DNA of 64,000 bases from Brachypodium distachyon. Taxonomy: Eukaryota; Streptophyta; Magnoliopsida; Poales; Poaceae. Positions 44,218 to 55,037 of the stretch are shown piece by piece. Made by a program: the position numbers and the translations under genes. The notes under the pieces are model-generated. The model was not told where the DNA came from. It ran no database searches and saw only the letters and a program-made list of their open reading frames with translations. The stretch lies in contig NC_016131.3 in assembly GCF_000005505.3 (NCBI RefSeq), positions 4,113,501 through 4,177,500 of the forward strand, given 5' to 3'. Positions within the stretch are counted from its first letter, which is position 1. Each line of letters begins with the position of its first letter.

Positions 44218-46630
44218 TATCTCCGGTGAAAAAAACATTAACCATGGAAAAAACTAAATTAACAAAAATAAATTTATAACATAGTCAGCAGGAACAGGGT
44301 TTGAAGCATTTACTTGCAATACGGTGGCCAGAGAGAGAGAGGGGGAAAACTATTAGGAAATGGATTAATGCCATGATCTTTTACTCTTTATTCAGTACAC
44401 TTAGTTAGTTATTAGTCAATGATAACAGTATCTATTAGGAAATGGTTATAGATCGGAGATTATTTATTCAGTACATTTAGTTAATTTATTAGTCAATGAT
44501 AACAGTACCTAAAACGTGCAAATCAGGAAATGGATTAATGCCATGATCTTTTATTCTTATGTTTGCAAGCATGGTTTCCTAGTACCTACATATTCACTGT
44601 ATGATTAATGTGGTAGTCGTAAGGCACGGCATGGAGACAGTAGCTTGTGAGCTAATAAGGTACTTCCAGTACTCTCAATGTCAAAATATTTCCTTAAAAA
44701 TTATGAAAGACAATCGCAAAACGTCACCACATAGATACAACATCTATTTATCATCACATAGTTGTAGTTGATCCAAAATTGACAACCAACATTGGACTGA
44801 CAGTCATAATGTTTCTGAAAAAGTGAAAGCATGATTTTTACATATATATGACCCACTGCTCTGGACTTGCTATTAAGAAAAAAAAAACCAAGATCTGGCT
44901 ACCATTTAAGATACCAACATGGTCTTGTACATATATTTTGAAACTTGTTCTAGGAGGACACAACCCAGTGTATCAGTGCACCCTTATTATGGTTGAGAGG
45001 ATATGTGTAGAGTTCTGGGCAGGGTCAAAGTAAGCTGAGTGAATCACTGGTGTGTGGTGTCATCTATATCGCGTCAGTGTCAATTTTTACAAATAAAATA
45101 ACAGTCTTCACTAATACATTAACGTTTGCATATAGTTGCTGGTGTCAATTGACAACAACGCTACAATGTTGGCTGACTCCAATGACACAGGTATTTGAAA
45201 CTGCTGTGAAAACAATCTGGGAAATATTGTATTACCTGGGATTGTAGTAGATGTGAAAAATACTTTCATGACAACATCACAGACTACTATGACTTCAGAC
45301 ATGGTTATGAAGTGAAAGAAAAGGGGATACCATTTTTAGCAGAATCTTCAATTTCACCTATGGAGGAGACTGAAAAATCATGACCAAAATGAAAGCTAGC
45401 GTAAGTTCCAGTAAATGGCATCATGAGCTATAAATCAGTACTGAAGGTACAGTGCTGCATCCTCAAACACAAGGTTCTGAAAAAGAAAAAAGCTTCTGAT
45501 TGACAAATGCATTTCATCCTGTGGTCAAGGCCGTGATAGATGGAAACATACCTATTAGATTAGAAACTTACCTTCCTCTGCTAGCTCCGCGGCAAATCTG
45601 ATTATAACATAAGAAGTATCATGCAATGCAGAACTGGACAGCCAAGCAAGAAGAAAGGTTCCAGATCAGATATTTCGAGTACGTTCAAAGTTCGATATTG
45701 TCTCGTCACACCCTGAACTGCTTGTGTCCACTATCATTTCTTTTCTCAGGCTTCCCCATCTTCACTAATTCATGGATGCTTTTTGTTATTTTTGTACTAT
45801 TAGATCGTGATGCTACATGGAGAAGATTCAATTTGTAGAGACAACATAAGATCTTTAACAAATAAAACCAATAGCAAAACCAGGAACTTACAAACAAATT
45901 CAACATCAGTAAGAAACTTCTTTGGGGTCCTGTAGCATTCTCCAAGAGCATGGGGAGAACGTTGTGTAGGGAACGGGCAGGGAAGCGGTTGGAGACATGA
46001 ACGTGCTCCACCTGCCCCGACGCAATGGTCAGCAGTGGTTGGAGAGGCCCACGACCAGGCTGCAAGGTGGTACCCTAGGTTGCCGCCGGTGACATCATCT
46101 TCCATGAATTCAGCACATCAAGGTTGATGCAGACCCTTCTTCTCTGGTGGCGAAAGAAGCCACCGCAGATTGGGATGGGCGCCGAGGAAGCGAAGTCACG
46201 AGTTGAAGGGAAGATATGAGAGGGACGTCAGGGGGGAGTGGAGGCGGAGGCCGGAGGGGGAGATGAGGCGGCACGGCGGGCGTTGGGGAAGCCCAGAGAG
46301 GGGCAGCAACGAGGGGAAGGTGAGAAGGCAGTGGCGCATGGGGGAGAGGGTCGGAGCGAGGCCGGGAGATTTTTTTTTTCCTTTTCTTGCTTCCTCTCTG
46401 TGGAGTTGTGGACGGAGACATGGACAACTCGGTTGGTCGGCCTAGCTTGGTCCAGGCAGCCCGATCGGCCCCATTAACGTAAAGCCTTCGATTTTTCTTC
46501 AGGAGCAGCAGCTCCATAGGACAAAAGCCCAAACGGGCAGACATATTTCGTCCAGACGGTAGATCCGACGGCCAAAAATGCAGGTGGCCTGAGAGGGCTA
46601 GGATTGTGCCCAATTTTACTGTCCTAAATT
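44218..46630. other. Intergenic DNA with a possible eroded gene
   Basis: 44.2-45.4 kb is AT-rich with a local duplication: ATTAGTCAATGATAACAGTA occurs twice at about 44412-44510, and GGAAATGGATTAATGCCATG twice. On the minus strand a possible first exon begins with ATG at 46105 (MEDDVTGGNLGYHL) after a GC-rich leader. Small exon-like pieces with splice sites occur at about 45587-45612 (FAAELAEEG) and 45440-45480 (NLVFEDAALYLQ). The reading phases do not join cleanly and I do not recognise a family, so no gene is called. Confidence 0.3.
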
Positions 46631-46765
46631 AGCATCCGGCGAGCCGCCGCTGCTGCCTGGCATCGTCAGTGACACTCGAGAGGCACCTCCAGAGCCTCAC
46701 CGCCGCAGCAAGGCATGACGATGAGCTTGGCACCCATGACTGTAGCACACACACTGCTGGTTTGG
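46631..46765 (+). pseudogene. Relic of a fourth aldehyde oxidase, last exon
   Basis: GCATCCGGCGAGCCGCCGCT, then GCTGC, matches the start of aldehyde oxidase exon 9 (encoding SGEPPLL). After an internal deletion of about 120 bases, GAGAGGCACCTCCAGAGCCT, then CACCGCCG and AAGGCATGA, match its end and stop. The following GATGAGCTTGGCACC and CACACTGCTGG also match the AO A 3' flank. The upstream exons are gone. It shows that the AO cluster once reached at least this far to the right. Confidence 0.85.
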
Positions 46766-48320
46766 TAATTCGAGCAAGGGTGTGACCTTCCTGGGTTTTT
46801 TTCGAACCGGAGTCCAAAGAACTCAATCTATTGATTAAGCAGAGAGTTGCCCAGTTAATTATCGGAAAACCGGACAAAAACCGTAAACAACGTCCACAGT
46901 GTCATCGTCATGAGACATGACAACACCACGAACAACCCTGGCCAACCTGGCTACCCACGCGCACTCCACACACACTGATGAACGAAGAACGATGCCGAGG
47001 TTGCACGCAGATGTCATCGTCATCACACAAACACTCCTCCTGAGCTGGCGACTCCGATTTCACCTCAAACGACCATCGACGTAGTTCCTACATAGGCGCG
47101 CAAGCTTGTGCCGGCCCATGCCAAACAGTCGACCACTCGTGTCGGCTACAATGCGGCACCGATTCAGATGGCGAGCTTTGTAGAGGCAATGTGCAAGGCT
47201 CGCACCGAACAAGACTCCTCAGATCGGACCACCCATCACCAAGTCATCATCATCACACATCACTCCCACGATCCCCTCTGAGCTGGCGACCCCGACTTCT
47301 CGACGATGAAGCAAAACCAACCATGAAGAGTCAACGGACACATCGGAGAGCCGACTACCGAAACCGTTGCCGCAGCCCAAACTCTGCTCAACACCGCCGT
47401 CAATGCCACGAAAGACACCAACGAACAACCTGCGCACAAACCGCCTGCTGCCACTGGTCCCTGGCCGACGCCATCTCCAAAGCGATGCCACCAAGGAGAG
47501 AAGCAGCGCAGTTGCACCGCCATCGGCCGATCCAAGCCACTAAATCTGAGGTGCCCCCCGGAGCTTGGTCAATGAGAGAAGAGCAGCAAGGCCACAACAA
47601 CGATGCCTCCAAGGAAGTGAATGGCGCCCACGAGTGTCACCATCGTTGGCTCAAGCCAAAGCCGGAGCACGGCATTCGCCTGAGGCCTGCTCTCCCGCTC
47701 CCACCGAGAAGGCGCCTGCCACCCTCCATCATGCACCACCGCCTCTAGGCTGTAGCCAAGCCCCCGCCCGGGGCAAGATCCGGCCAAATCCAAGCCACCA
47801 CAGTAGGCCCAGCTGCAAACAAACACGCCGTAGCGCCACGTGGCCTGAGCACAGCCACGCCCGCTGCTGCCGCTAGCAAGGCCCACGGGCCGCCAGATGC
47901 AGCGCTGCCTGCCGCCGGCGCTCGCGCCTCCCGCGGAGCGCCCGCCTCCTCGCGTCGGACCTCCGCACGGCGACCTCCTCGCGCTGCTACACGCGCCGTC
48001 GAATCACCCTGCGCCACGGAGCGCCTGCCTCCTCACGCCAGACCTCCCAGCGCCGCCCGCCTCTTTGCGCCGGACCTCCTCGCGCCGCTGCACGCGTCCC
48101 CGCCGATTAAGAGACCCCGCCGCCGCCGTCCGCCGTACGGGCTTAGCCTGACGGCCTCCTCCGGCGACGGCGAGGTGGAAAGTGGAGCAGGGAGAGCGGG
48201 GCAGCAGCGGCGGCTAGGGTTCCGCCCGAGCCGCCCCCTGGAGCGTTGCGGGCGTGGGTTTCTGTCCTATGCCTTTGTTCCTTTCTGGTTTTGTGAACTG
48301 CTGCTGTGTACAATACAGAG
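46766..48320. other. Gene-poor segment, probably repeat-derived
   Basis: From about 46795 a segment starts TTTTTTTCGAACCGGAGTCC, then has AATCTATTGATTAAGCAGAG and AGTTGCCCAGTTAATT. It resembles the ends of unclassified grass repeats. 47.2-48.2 kb is GC-rich, Pro/Arg/His-coding in several frames, with no domain I recognise. No gene is called. Confidence 0.35.
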
Positions 48321-48326
48321 TATATA

Positions 48327-48444
48327 CTCCCTCCGTCCCATATTAAGTGACTTGACACAAATTTGTTCAAATATGAATGTATCTATTTTAAAAAAACGTC
48401 TAGATACATGTAATAAAAAGTCAGTTAATATATGACGGAGGGAG
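48327..48444. mobile_element. Stowaway MITE
   Basis: 118 bases with CTCCCTCCGTCCCATATTAA at the left and the complementary TATGACGGAGGGAG at the right, flanked by TA on both sides. This is the Tc1/mariner-type Stowaway family common in Triticeae. Confidence 0.9.
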
Positions 48445-48516
48445 TAGCACGGAGTAGATAATAAAGTTGCGGACGTGGACTTATGGGGCGCATCATGCTG
48501 CAATTTTGCTCTACGA

Positions 48517-48735
48517 CAGAGAAAATCGGATACACCGTAACGATATAACCGGCTTAAGTGAAGTGAGGTTCATAATCAACCGATTGAACACAGTGCATTT
48601 TAAATAAGAAAAATATATCTGTAAAACAATTTCAAAAAAAAATCTAGTCCCTTTTAGTACTACTAATACTTCACTGCTTCCTCAATTTCCCGTTAATATC
48701 TGGCCTGTACAAACTCGATCCTATAGCAACATCAA
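48517..48735. repeat. Direct repeat, copy 1 (partner near 52.8 and 53.7 kb)
   Basis: The blocks CCGTAACGATATAACCGGCT, GAGGTTCATAA, CAGTGCATTTTAA, TTTCCTCAATTTCCCGTTAA and ATCTGGCC, ending in the TATAGCAACAT block, recur in the same order at 52803-52826 plus 53659-53842. In the partner the repeat is split by an insertion. The repeat is unclassified. Confidence 0.75.
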
Positions 48736-49643
48736 AGTTGCACATCTCTGATTTGGACATGTAGAAATGATCAAATGACATCGTTTTTGATAATGCGGTA
48801 TGAATCATGTTAAGCAGTTATGGCGCCGAGTCTTCAGGAGCATCAAGGACTGGAGTTTGCTGTTTCCGGAGATGCACTGAAAGAGATGGAGAAATCTATA
48901 GAACAAGTCTTGTGCATTCTCAAGATGCCGCTTGCTTTATTAAATCAGCCGCGCTGAACTGGACAGCGACAGAATATGTGGAAAATGCGATTTGTGTGAC
49001 TCCCGGTGCAAGTGTGCAACCTGGATGGGATTCTGGAGAAATGCAGGAGCAGCAGCCGTCTCATTTCCTGGTTGAGTAGCACACCGGACTGAGTAGTTAG
49101 TTTTTGCCGACGGGCATTTGTACGCTTCACGCACTGACATTTGCGTTTCGGAAGTTCTCTGAATACTGGGTGGATGTTTTGGTTTCATTTTTAACGAAAT
49201 GGAACCCGGGCGAATTACCTGATTTTCTAGTCAGAGACATGTGTTTCAAAAACAATGTGCAACCTCAGGTCCCTTCATTGCCAACCAAAACAGACCGACT
49301 GACACAACAAGAACCTCGCAGTGAACCATTAATCAGCAGCTCTGAAAACTCAAGGCTACCACAAGATGACAACTCCTCATCGACCATAGCAGTGAAGGTA
49401 TACCAGAACAAAGGCTGCTCAAATGTGTAAAATTTCAACCCATAATGACAACAAAATATGAGCCAACCAATGGCATACTCAAATGCAAAGCTCAAATATA
49501 AGAAACTTGGATTGCATCAAATTCATGGAAGTGTGCGGCGATATGTAGGCAATGGAGCCACCTTGGCCCTTTGCTAAGTAACAGCTACAAAACTTAGATA
49601 ACATAAGAAACCAGGACAAAAGCCAACTACAGGACCGTCTGAC
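48736..49643. other. Spacer downstream of RPL23A with unassigned short frames
   Basis: A 45-codon frame at 48820-48957 on the + strand (MAPSLQEHQGLEFAVSGDAL, then a helix-like KEMEKSIEQVL) and a longer frame ending at 49430 look mildly protein-like. Neither is recognised nor has convincing splice partners. They may be the worn end of an older gene. The last part is the 3' flank of the ribosomal protein gene. Confidence 0.25.
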
Positions 49644-50623
49644 TTAGATGATGCCAATTTTGTTGGCCACATCAAGAGCATCATAGTCTGCTGTCAGCTT
49701 CACGTAAGCCTTCTTCTTACCATCAGGCCTGCAGGATTGCATGATCATAACTTAGCTGTATGGTATAATAAGAGATGAAACATAAAATGAAGGAACATGG
49801 AAGCCCAATACCAACCTGATCAGGGTGTTAACCTTCTTAGCCTGAATATCATACATCTTCTTGACAGCAGCCTTGATCTTCTTTTTGTCTGCCTTGAGGT
49901 CAACAATGAAGACCAGGGTGTTGTTGTCTTCAATCTTCTTCATTGCAGATTCGGTGGTAAGAGGATACTTGAGGATTTGGTACTGATCAAGCTTGTTCCT
50001 TCCAGGTGTGCTGATTCTTGGGTATTTTGGGTCCCTGGCCTTCTTGAGAGTCCTGGGGCGGTGAAATGTCACGGATGTGCGGATCTTCTTTGTCTTCTTC
50101 TTGATTGACCCAGACTTCACAGCCTTGGCAACCTTCGCAGCTTGGGCCTTGGCATCGCCCTTCTTGGCGACAGCAACTAGTGACACATAGATTAACTTAT
50201 CAGTGCGAGACATAATTAAAGACAGATTGTAGTAGGTTCATGTATCCTGAAGAGAGGATTCCAGTGAAGTATGAGTCAAGTTTCGGTCACAGCACAAACA
50301 ACAAGTGCAGTACAACTTAAAACTTTGAAGAGCAACCATACATTTGCAAAATAAATTGTCACGATTCACAAACTTCATACACAAGAACCAAGTAATGAAC
50401 ACAGCATTCAATTATCATGATTGCAAATAACTTTTTCAATCCAAAAGTCACACCACGACACTACAACATGCAAAGCAACCAAAGAACTACGTGTCAAAAA
50501 AAAAAGCAACCAAAGAACTACATGATTCCCAATCTAAAGATATTGATATGCTGGCACAAAAAAATTCAATAAAACAGTAGCATATAACATCCTGTGATAT
50601 TATTTTGTACCTTTAGGAGCCAT
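49644..50623 (-). CDS. 60S ribosomal protein L23a (uL23)
   Basis: Coding exons in transcript order are 50623-50611 (MAPK), 50176-49816 and 49728-49644, totalling 459 bases and 152 residues, the normal length. The basic N-terminal extension ([20 protein letters not shown]) is followed by the conserved uL23 core: [20 protein letters not shown], then [20 protein letters not shown]. The end is [12 protein letters not shown]. The protein sits at the peptide-exit region of the large subunit. The tiny 13-base first coding exon and a further intron in the 5' leader (50651-51296) fit plant ribosomal-protein genes. All splice sites are GT-AG. Confidence 0.96.
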
Positions 50624-50650
50624 TGGAGCTTCTGAGTACAACCTCCCAAA

Positions 50651-51296
50651 CTGCAAGCAAAGATAACAGAGGTCACAGGTTAATTAAAGGACAGGGATTA
50701 CAAGCAGAGCAACTCCTCCGAGTCTCATAACTGAGCAAAGTGGGCGCGACCTCTACGGAAGAGAGGGACTAAAAACACAAATAGCAACATTTGGAGAGCC
50801 TAGCATTTAAAAAAAAACTAAGGTAACAGTATTTGCAACAAGTATATACTAGGAACTAACTCAATTTGTCATGACTCTCGCAGCACAGGCACCTTAAGCC
50901 TTAAAAAACATCCAACTCCAAGTCCAAATCTAGCATCCGTGCTTATCGTACGCAAAACATGAACTTCCCCCGTGAAGATATCTAAAACAAACATCTCTAC
51001 AACCAACAACTCGGCACAATAACGTGTAACAAGGCGCCTAGAAAACATGATCACTGGGTAAAAACATCAGCTACTGCAATGAACAGCTACGAGAAAACTA
51101 CAGGATAAGCACGGGATTTCTCTATGGAGTGGATCCGGACTCTCATGGAGATCGTGAGGCCAACAAGAGCTCGACGCAAGTTACATGAGGTAAAGAGTAG
51201 CGGGGCATGAGTCGACGGCGGGATGTCAAGATAGCGGAGCCTGAGAACGGCGGTGGGGGAGGAGATAGGGAGATGGCGGCGGGCGGCTTACCTTAC
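50651..51296 (-). other. Intron in the 5' UTR of RPL23A
   Basis: Donor AG|GTAAGG at 51296 and acceptor TTGCAG| at 50651 (minus strand) bound a 646-base leader intron, leaving an exon with the start codon about 27 bases in. Leader introns are frequent in ribosomal-protein genes and often raise expression. Inferred from splice motifs only. Confidence 0.65.
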
Positions 51297-51344
51297 CTCT
51301 GCGGGGCGTGCTCGAAGCGAAGCGAAGCGAAGACGGCTGTGGAG

Positions 51345-51432
51345 AAACCCTAGGAGCCTTTGTGGACGAGGGCTTATATGATGGACTCGAGCGACTCCGC
51401 TAGGGTATAGTTGGGCTGGGCCAAACTGGGCT
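51345..51432 (-). promoter_or_regulatory. RPL23A promoter: site II elements, TATA-like box, telo-box
   Basis: On the + strand three TGGGCY site II motifs occur at 51412-51417, 51417-51422 and 51427-51432. TCATATAAG (minus strand) lies at about 51373-51381, and a telo-box AAACCCTAG at 51345-51353. The site II plus telo-box pair is the known signature of plant ribosomal-protein and proliferation genes and is correctly placed before the leader exon. Confidence 0.8.
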
Positions 51433-52826
51433 GTACTGCCTGTATAAAATTCGGTAGGCCTTGTGGCCACAAGGCCGATAAGCTGTGTTGACGACGTCCC
51501 CCTAAAAAAAAGCTGTGTTTCCGCTCAAAAAAATAAAAGCTGTGTTGACGATTTATTTTTTAAGAAAGCCTGTTTTGATTGATTTCCCCTGTGAAATAAC
51601 AATTCGGTATGGATGATTATGATTTCCCCTGTAGGGCCAAACTGGGATGTACAGTACAAAATTTGGTATGAATGACTGTGATTATCGACTGTGAAGCACG
51701 GAGTAACTATTTTTAAATGATTTAAAAAAACTAATTTTAAATCGACTGAGAAATAAAACTCACTAACTATAATGTCACTATGCAAGCAAAAGTGGCGTAC
51801 CCGGTTTTTGCAGCGATTTTTGTGTACAGTAGAGAGCAGTAAATGAATCACCTTAATTACTGTATCTCCATTTTGAGTCCCTTTGTTATGCAATCAGCTT
51901 AGAAATGCAATCGTGCAATCAAATCAACGTCAGTTGACCGATTCGTAAGCTACGGCCAGATTCAAGCGGAGCTCCTTCACCTCCACTTGTTGGCTTTCTT
52001 TGCAAAACACCCCCAACACATCCAGCTAACATTTTGCAGGACACGGTGTCTTCAACCTGTCGACCATCCCCAAACCTTCCACCCAAATCATCATCAAGTT
52101 CTAAATCTGGCTATACATCTACCACTGTAGGGCTGCAGTCCTGCCATCGGCCGTCCAAGGATTCATTCGAGCGCCCGCTTCCATCAAGTAATACTCCTAC
52201 GCGGCTACAGGCCCCCACGGCTCCACTGCCCCATACGGCGTCCTCCTACAGCACCAAATAGACATCGCGAACTCAAGATATGAACTTCCTCTTTTCAGCG
52301 ACAAATTAGAGATAATCAATTCAGATAACCAATTCAGATCAGATTTTAAGTATTGTTTCCAACACATTTCCTATCTGTCCACGAATGTTCGAATTGATAA
52401 TTTTGATTTGTCATTAGCGGAATTGGTTATCATTTCTCTGATTCGTATGGAGAATTAAATGTTTTCCATGCCAAGAATAGATGAATCAACGTGCGAACGA
52501 ATCCTAATTTGGCTGCCGGAAATAATTGCAGTGCGAGCGGATTATATGCGGGCTAGCGAGCCGTCGATGCTGAGCAAAATCAAGTAATCGACTTGTTGGG
52601 AGAAGGATACATTTCTTTATGGCGAGGAGGAAGGTTACCCTGGTATGCGGGGTGCAGTAACTGGAGTCGGAAGGTTCCGCTTTGATCCGGGCCGCAATCT
52701 AGGGATCTGATGGCTGCTGCTGATTTGATTGCGCGATTGCATTTCTAGGCTGATTGCATACCAAACGGACCCCTCAATTTTACGTCAGACGAAGTTGAAT
52801 CTTCCGTAACGATACAGCCGGCTTAA
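51433..52826. other. Intergenic DNA upstream of RPL23A
   Basis: AT-rich, no gene recognised. A short imperfect repeat pair (ATTTCCCCTGT, CCAAACTGGG) occurs around 51400-51660. A 75-codon Ser/Pro-rich frame at 52034-52261 looks like chance. Confidence 0.4.
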
Positions 52827-53658
52827 AAGACTGTTTGGTACAGCTCCACTTCACAGCTTCATCAGTGAAGCTAGTGAAGTTGCTCCAAACACTCTAAACT
52901 CCATGTGTTAGATGAAGTGGATCAGTATACTCTCTAAGTTCATTTTACTGGAATCAGGAGTGCTTCACCTATTTCATTTCATCTAAACTTGGAGTAATTT
53001 ACCCACCAATGCCCTTAGCCTTTGGTGAACCGAACCGTTATGTTGTCTATCCCGTGAACCCAGTCCCCTCGTCTCCCTCCTATCGACAGGTCTCGGGCAG
53101 AACAGAGATGGGCGGAGCCACGGCGGCTCATCTACAGCCCTAGTAGAGCCGACCACGCTCCATCTCCGGCGAGCGCGCCCTCGATCCCCCGCAAGCCTGC
53201 CTCGATTCGCGGCCGCCACAGGGAGTCACCGCTGCTTCTCTGGACTGCAGCGCCGCCAAGCCGTCACCTCCTCCACCAGCACCTCGCCACTACTGTCCCT
53301 GAAGGTCCTTGCTGCCTCGGAAGCAAGACCCTTTTTCTCTAATTGCTCTTCTCCGTCGATTGCGCCTGGAACCAGAAGGGCAGAAGGCAGCAGCCGTTCT
53401 TCTCCTATTCCTCTTTCCCATCACCTAAAATCGATTAGAGTTCTATTAATCAGCTACGTTGATGGCTCAGTTCGAAAATACTTGCGTTAATCGTACCATC
53501 ACGTGAAGCAATCTCGTATGAAATCCATTCATCATGGTAGGAACAAGGAACAGCAACAAGGAAAATGTGCTGGAGCTGATTTGAGCCCCAAACACGTTTT
53601 TTAGTGGAGTGGAGCTGAAGTGAAGTGAATTTTAAAGGTGAAGTGGAGTTTAGGTGAA
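52827..53658. mobile_element. Unclassified insertion splitting a repeat copy
   Basis: The partner repeat at 48.5 kb runs straight through where this 830-base segment sits, so it is an insertion. Its ends are imperfectly inverted: ACAGCTCCACTTCAC near the left and GTGAAGTGGAGTTTAG near the right. It has no transposase. GC-rich DNA in the middle (53.05-53.35 kb) has no recognised product. It may be a hAT- or Mutator-related non-autonomous element. Confidence 0.5.
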
Positions 53659-53842
53659 CTGAAGCGAGGTTCATAAACAATCGCTTGAGCACAATGCATT
53701 TTAATTATAAGAAAATAATCTACAATTTCAAATACTAATATATAATCTCTGGTTCCCGTTAGAAATTAGTACCGCTGGTATTTCCTCAATTTCCCGTTAA
53801 TATCTGGCCAGTACAAACTCTCGATCGTATAGCAACATGAGT
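53659..53842. repeat. Direct repeat, copy 2 (right part)
   Basis: Matches 48555-48735, including TTTCCTCAATTTCCCGTTAA and the TATCTGGCC block. The left part of the copy is at 52803-52826. Confidence 0.75.
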
Positions 53843-53880
53843 GGCACGTGTTTCAGTATATATAAGATCCGCTTGCAAAT

Positions 53881-54548
53881 TTAACCGGAGAGGAACCCTT
53901 GTAGTAGCTCTACGGATGGCATCTGCTGGTCATCATCCCGCAGATCAGGCAGCCGGGTGGCCTGGTTCATGGCGATCTGGGCACGTGTCCGGGCCAGCTC
54001 GCACTCCACGGCCCGGATCTCCTCCTGTAGGCGGTGGATGACCCCGGCGCAGCCGTACACCGGGTCCTGCGCCCGCCGGCTCGCCTCCACCACCATCGCG
54101 TCCGCCGCCGCCCTCCGCTCCTCCGCCGGGAGTTGCTGCAGAAATGGAACAAAATGGACAATGCATATGCTCTTGTTAGTTAATTAACACGTGCAACCGT
54201 GCAATCATGTACCAGTATATATATGCTCTTTACAGTATTAGTAGTACGTATTTGCTCATAACAAAAATGAAGTTCATAACAAAGAGATTATGCGACCTTA
54301 AGTGAGTTCATCTACTAGTAACAAGTGTGAGCTAGCGCCTAAGCATTGTATCAACGGAATTGGTTAATTACCTGGAGCATCCTGGCCACGTTGCCGGCGC
54401 CGAAGAACCTCTGCACGCACGCGTACCGCTGGGGATCCGAGGCGGGGAAATGGGGCGCGAGGACGCAGTCGCGGGCGCACCGCCGCCGCAGGTACTTGCA
54501 CGCGGCGCAGCGTCTCGGGTTGCCCTCCGTGTCCAAGCTGGCCGACAT
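53881..54548 (-). CDS. LOB-domain (LBD/ASL) transcription factor
   Basis: Exons 54548-54372 and 54135-53881 give 143 residues. The LOB domain is complete. The zinc-finger-like C block is CAACKYLRRRCARDC (C-x2-C-x6-C-x3-C, about residues 14-28). The GAS block follows from FFGAGNVARMLQ. The heptad-spaced hydrophobic segment VIHRLQEEIRAVECELARTR is the class I leucine-zipper-like coil. DPVYGCAGVI is the invariant DPVYGC motif. The single intron lies right after MLQ, where most LBD genes have it. The C-terminal tail (about 30 residues, ending LLQGFLSG) is short. LBD proteins are plant-specific DNA-binding regulators of organ boundaries and lateral organs. The target process here is unknown. Confidence 0.93.
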
Positions 54549-54663
54549 ATGATCCGATGGAGAGAAATCTCACGTGTGATCTAATGGGGATCTCGCGAGG
54601 AGGGAGGAGAGATTTTCTTGGTGGATTCTGAGGATCTGGGAAAGATGTTGGGAAGATCATGGG

Positions 54664-54670
54664 ATATATA
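54664..54670 (-). promoter_or_regulatory. TATA box of the LOB-domain gene
   Basis: TATATAT (minus strand) about 120 bases before the start codon at 54548. Confidence 0.55.
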
Positions 54671-55037
54671 CCGAGGAAGAGGAGGAGGTGTGCGCGTATA
54701 TGGCAAGGTGGCAACGGCTAGTGCTTGGAATGAGAAGGAAATTGCTGTCTGTCCCTTGTCATAATCGGCAGGGGCTTAGAACGGCAGGGTCCATATTGGC
54801 ACGTTTCATTTTGGCCTCGAACCCCTTTTATTATGTTGCGTTATAGACTTATACTCCTGTGTCAATAGTTAGCTCGTGTCAATAGTTGTTGTTTTTTCTT
54901 GTCTTCGTCATGGCATGCACGGGAGAGCAGTAGAAGAGAGAAAGAAAATAGGAACGGCCTGATGTGTATAACCTTGAGCAAGCTTTCATTTCTACGAGAA
55001 AACACACGAAATATACTACTATACACATTTTTCAATT
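54671..55037. other. Spacer between the LBD and carboxypeptidase genes
   Basis: Upstream DNA of the LBD gene and 3' flank of the next gene. A short duplication TGTCAATAGTTAGCTCG / TGTCAATAGTTGTTG lies near 54860-54890. No gene is seen. Confidence 0.5.

Noticed and set aside
47191..47748. 185-codon His/Arg-rich + strand frame
   Set aside because: No domain, strong composition bias and an equally open complementary strand. Likely repeat-derived.
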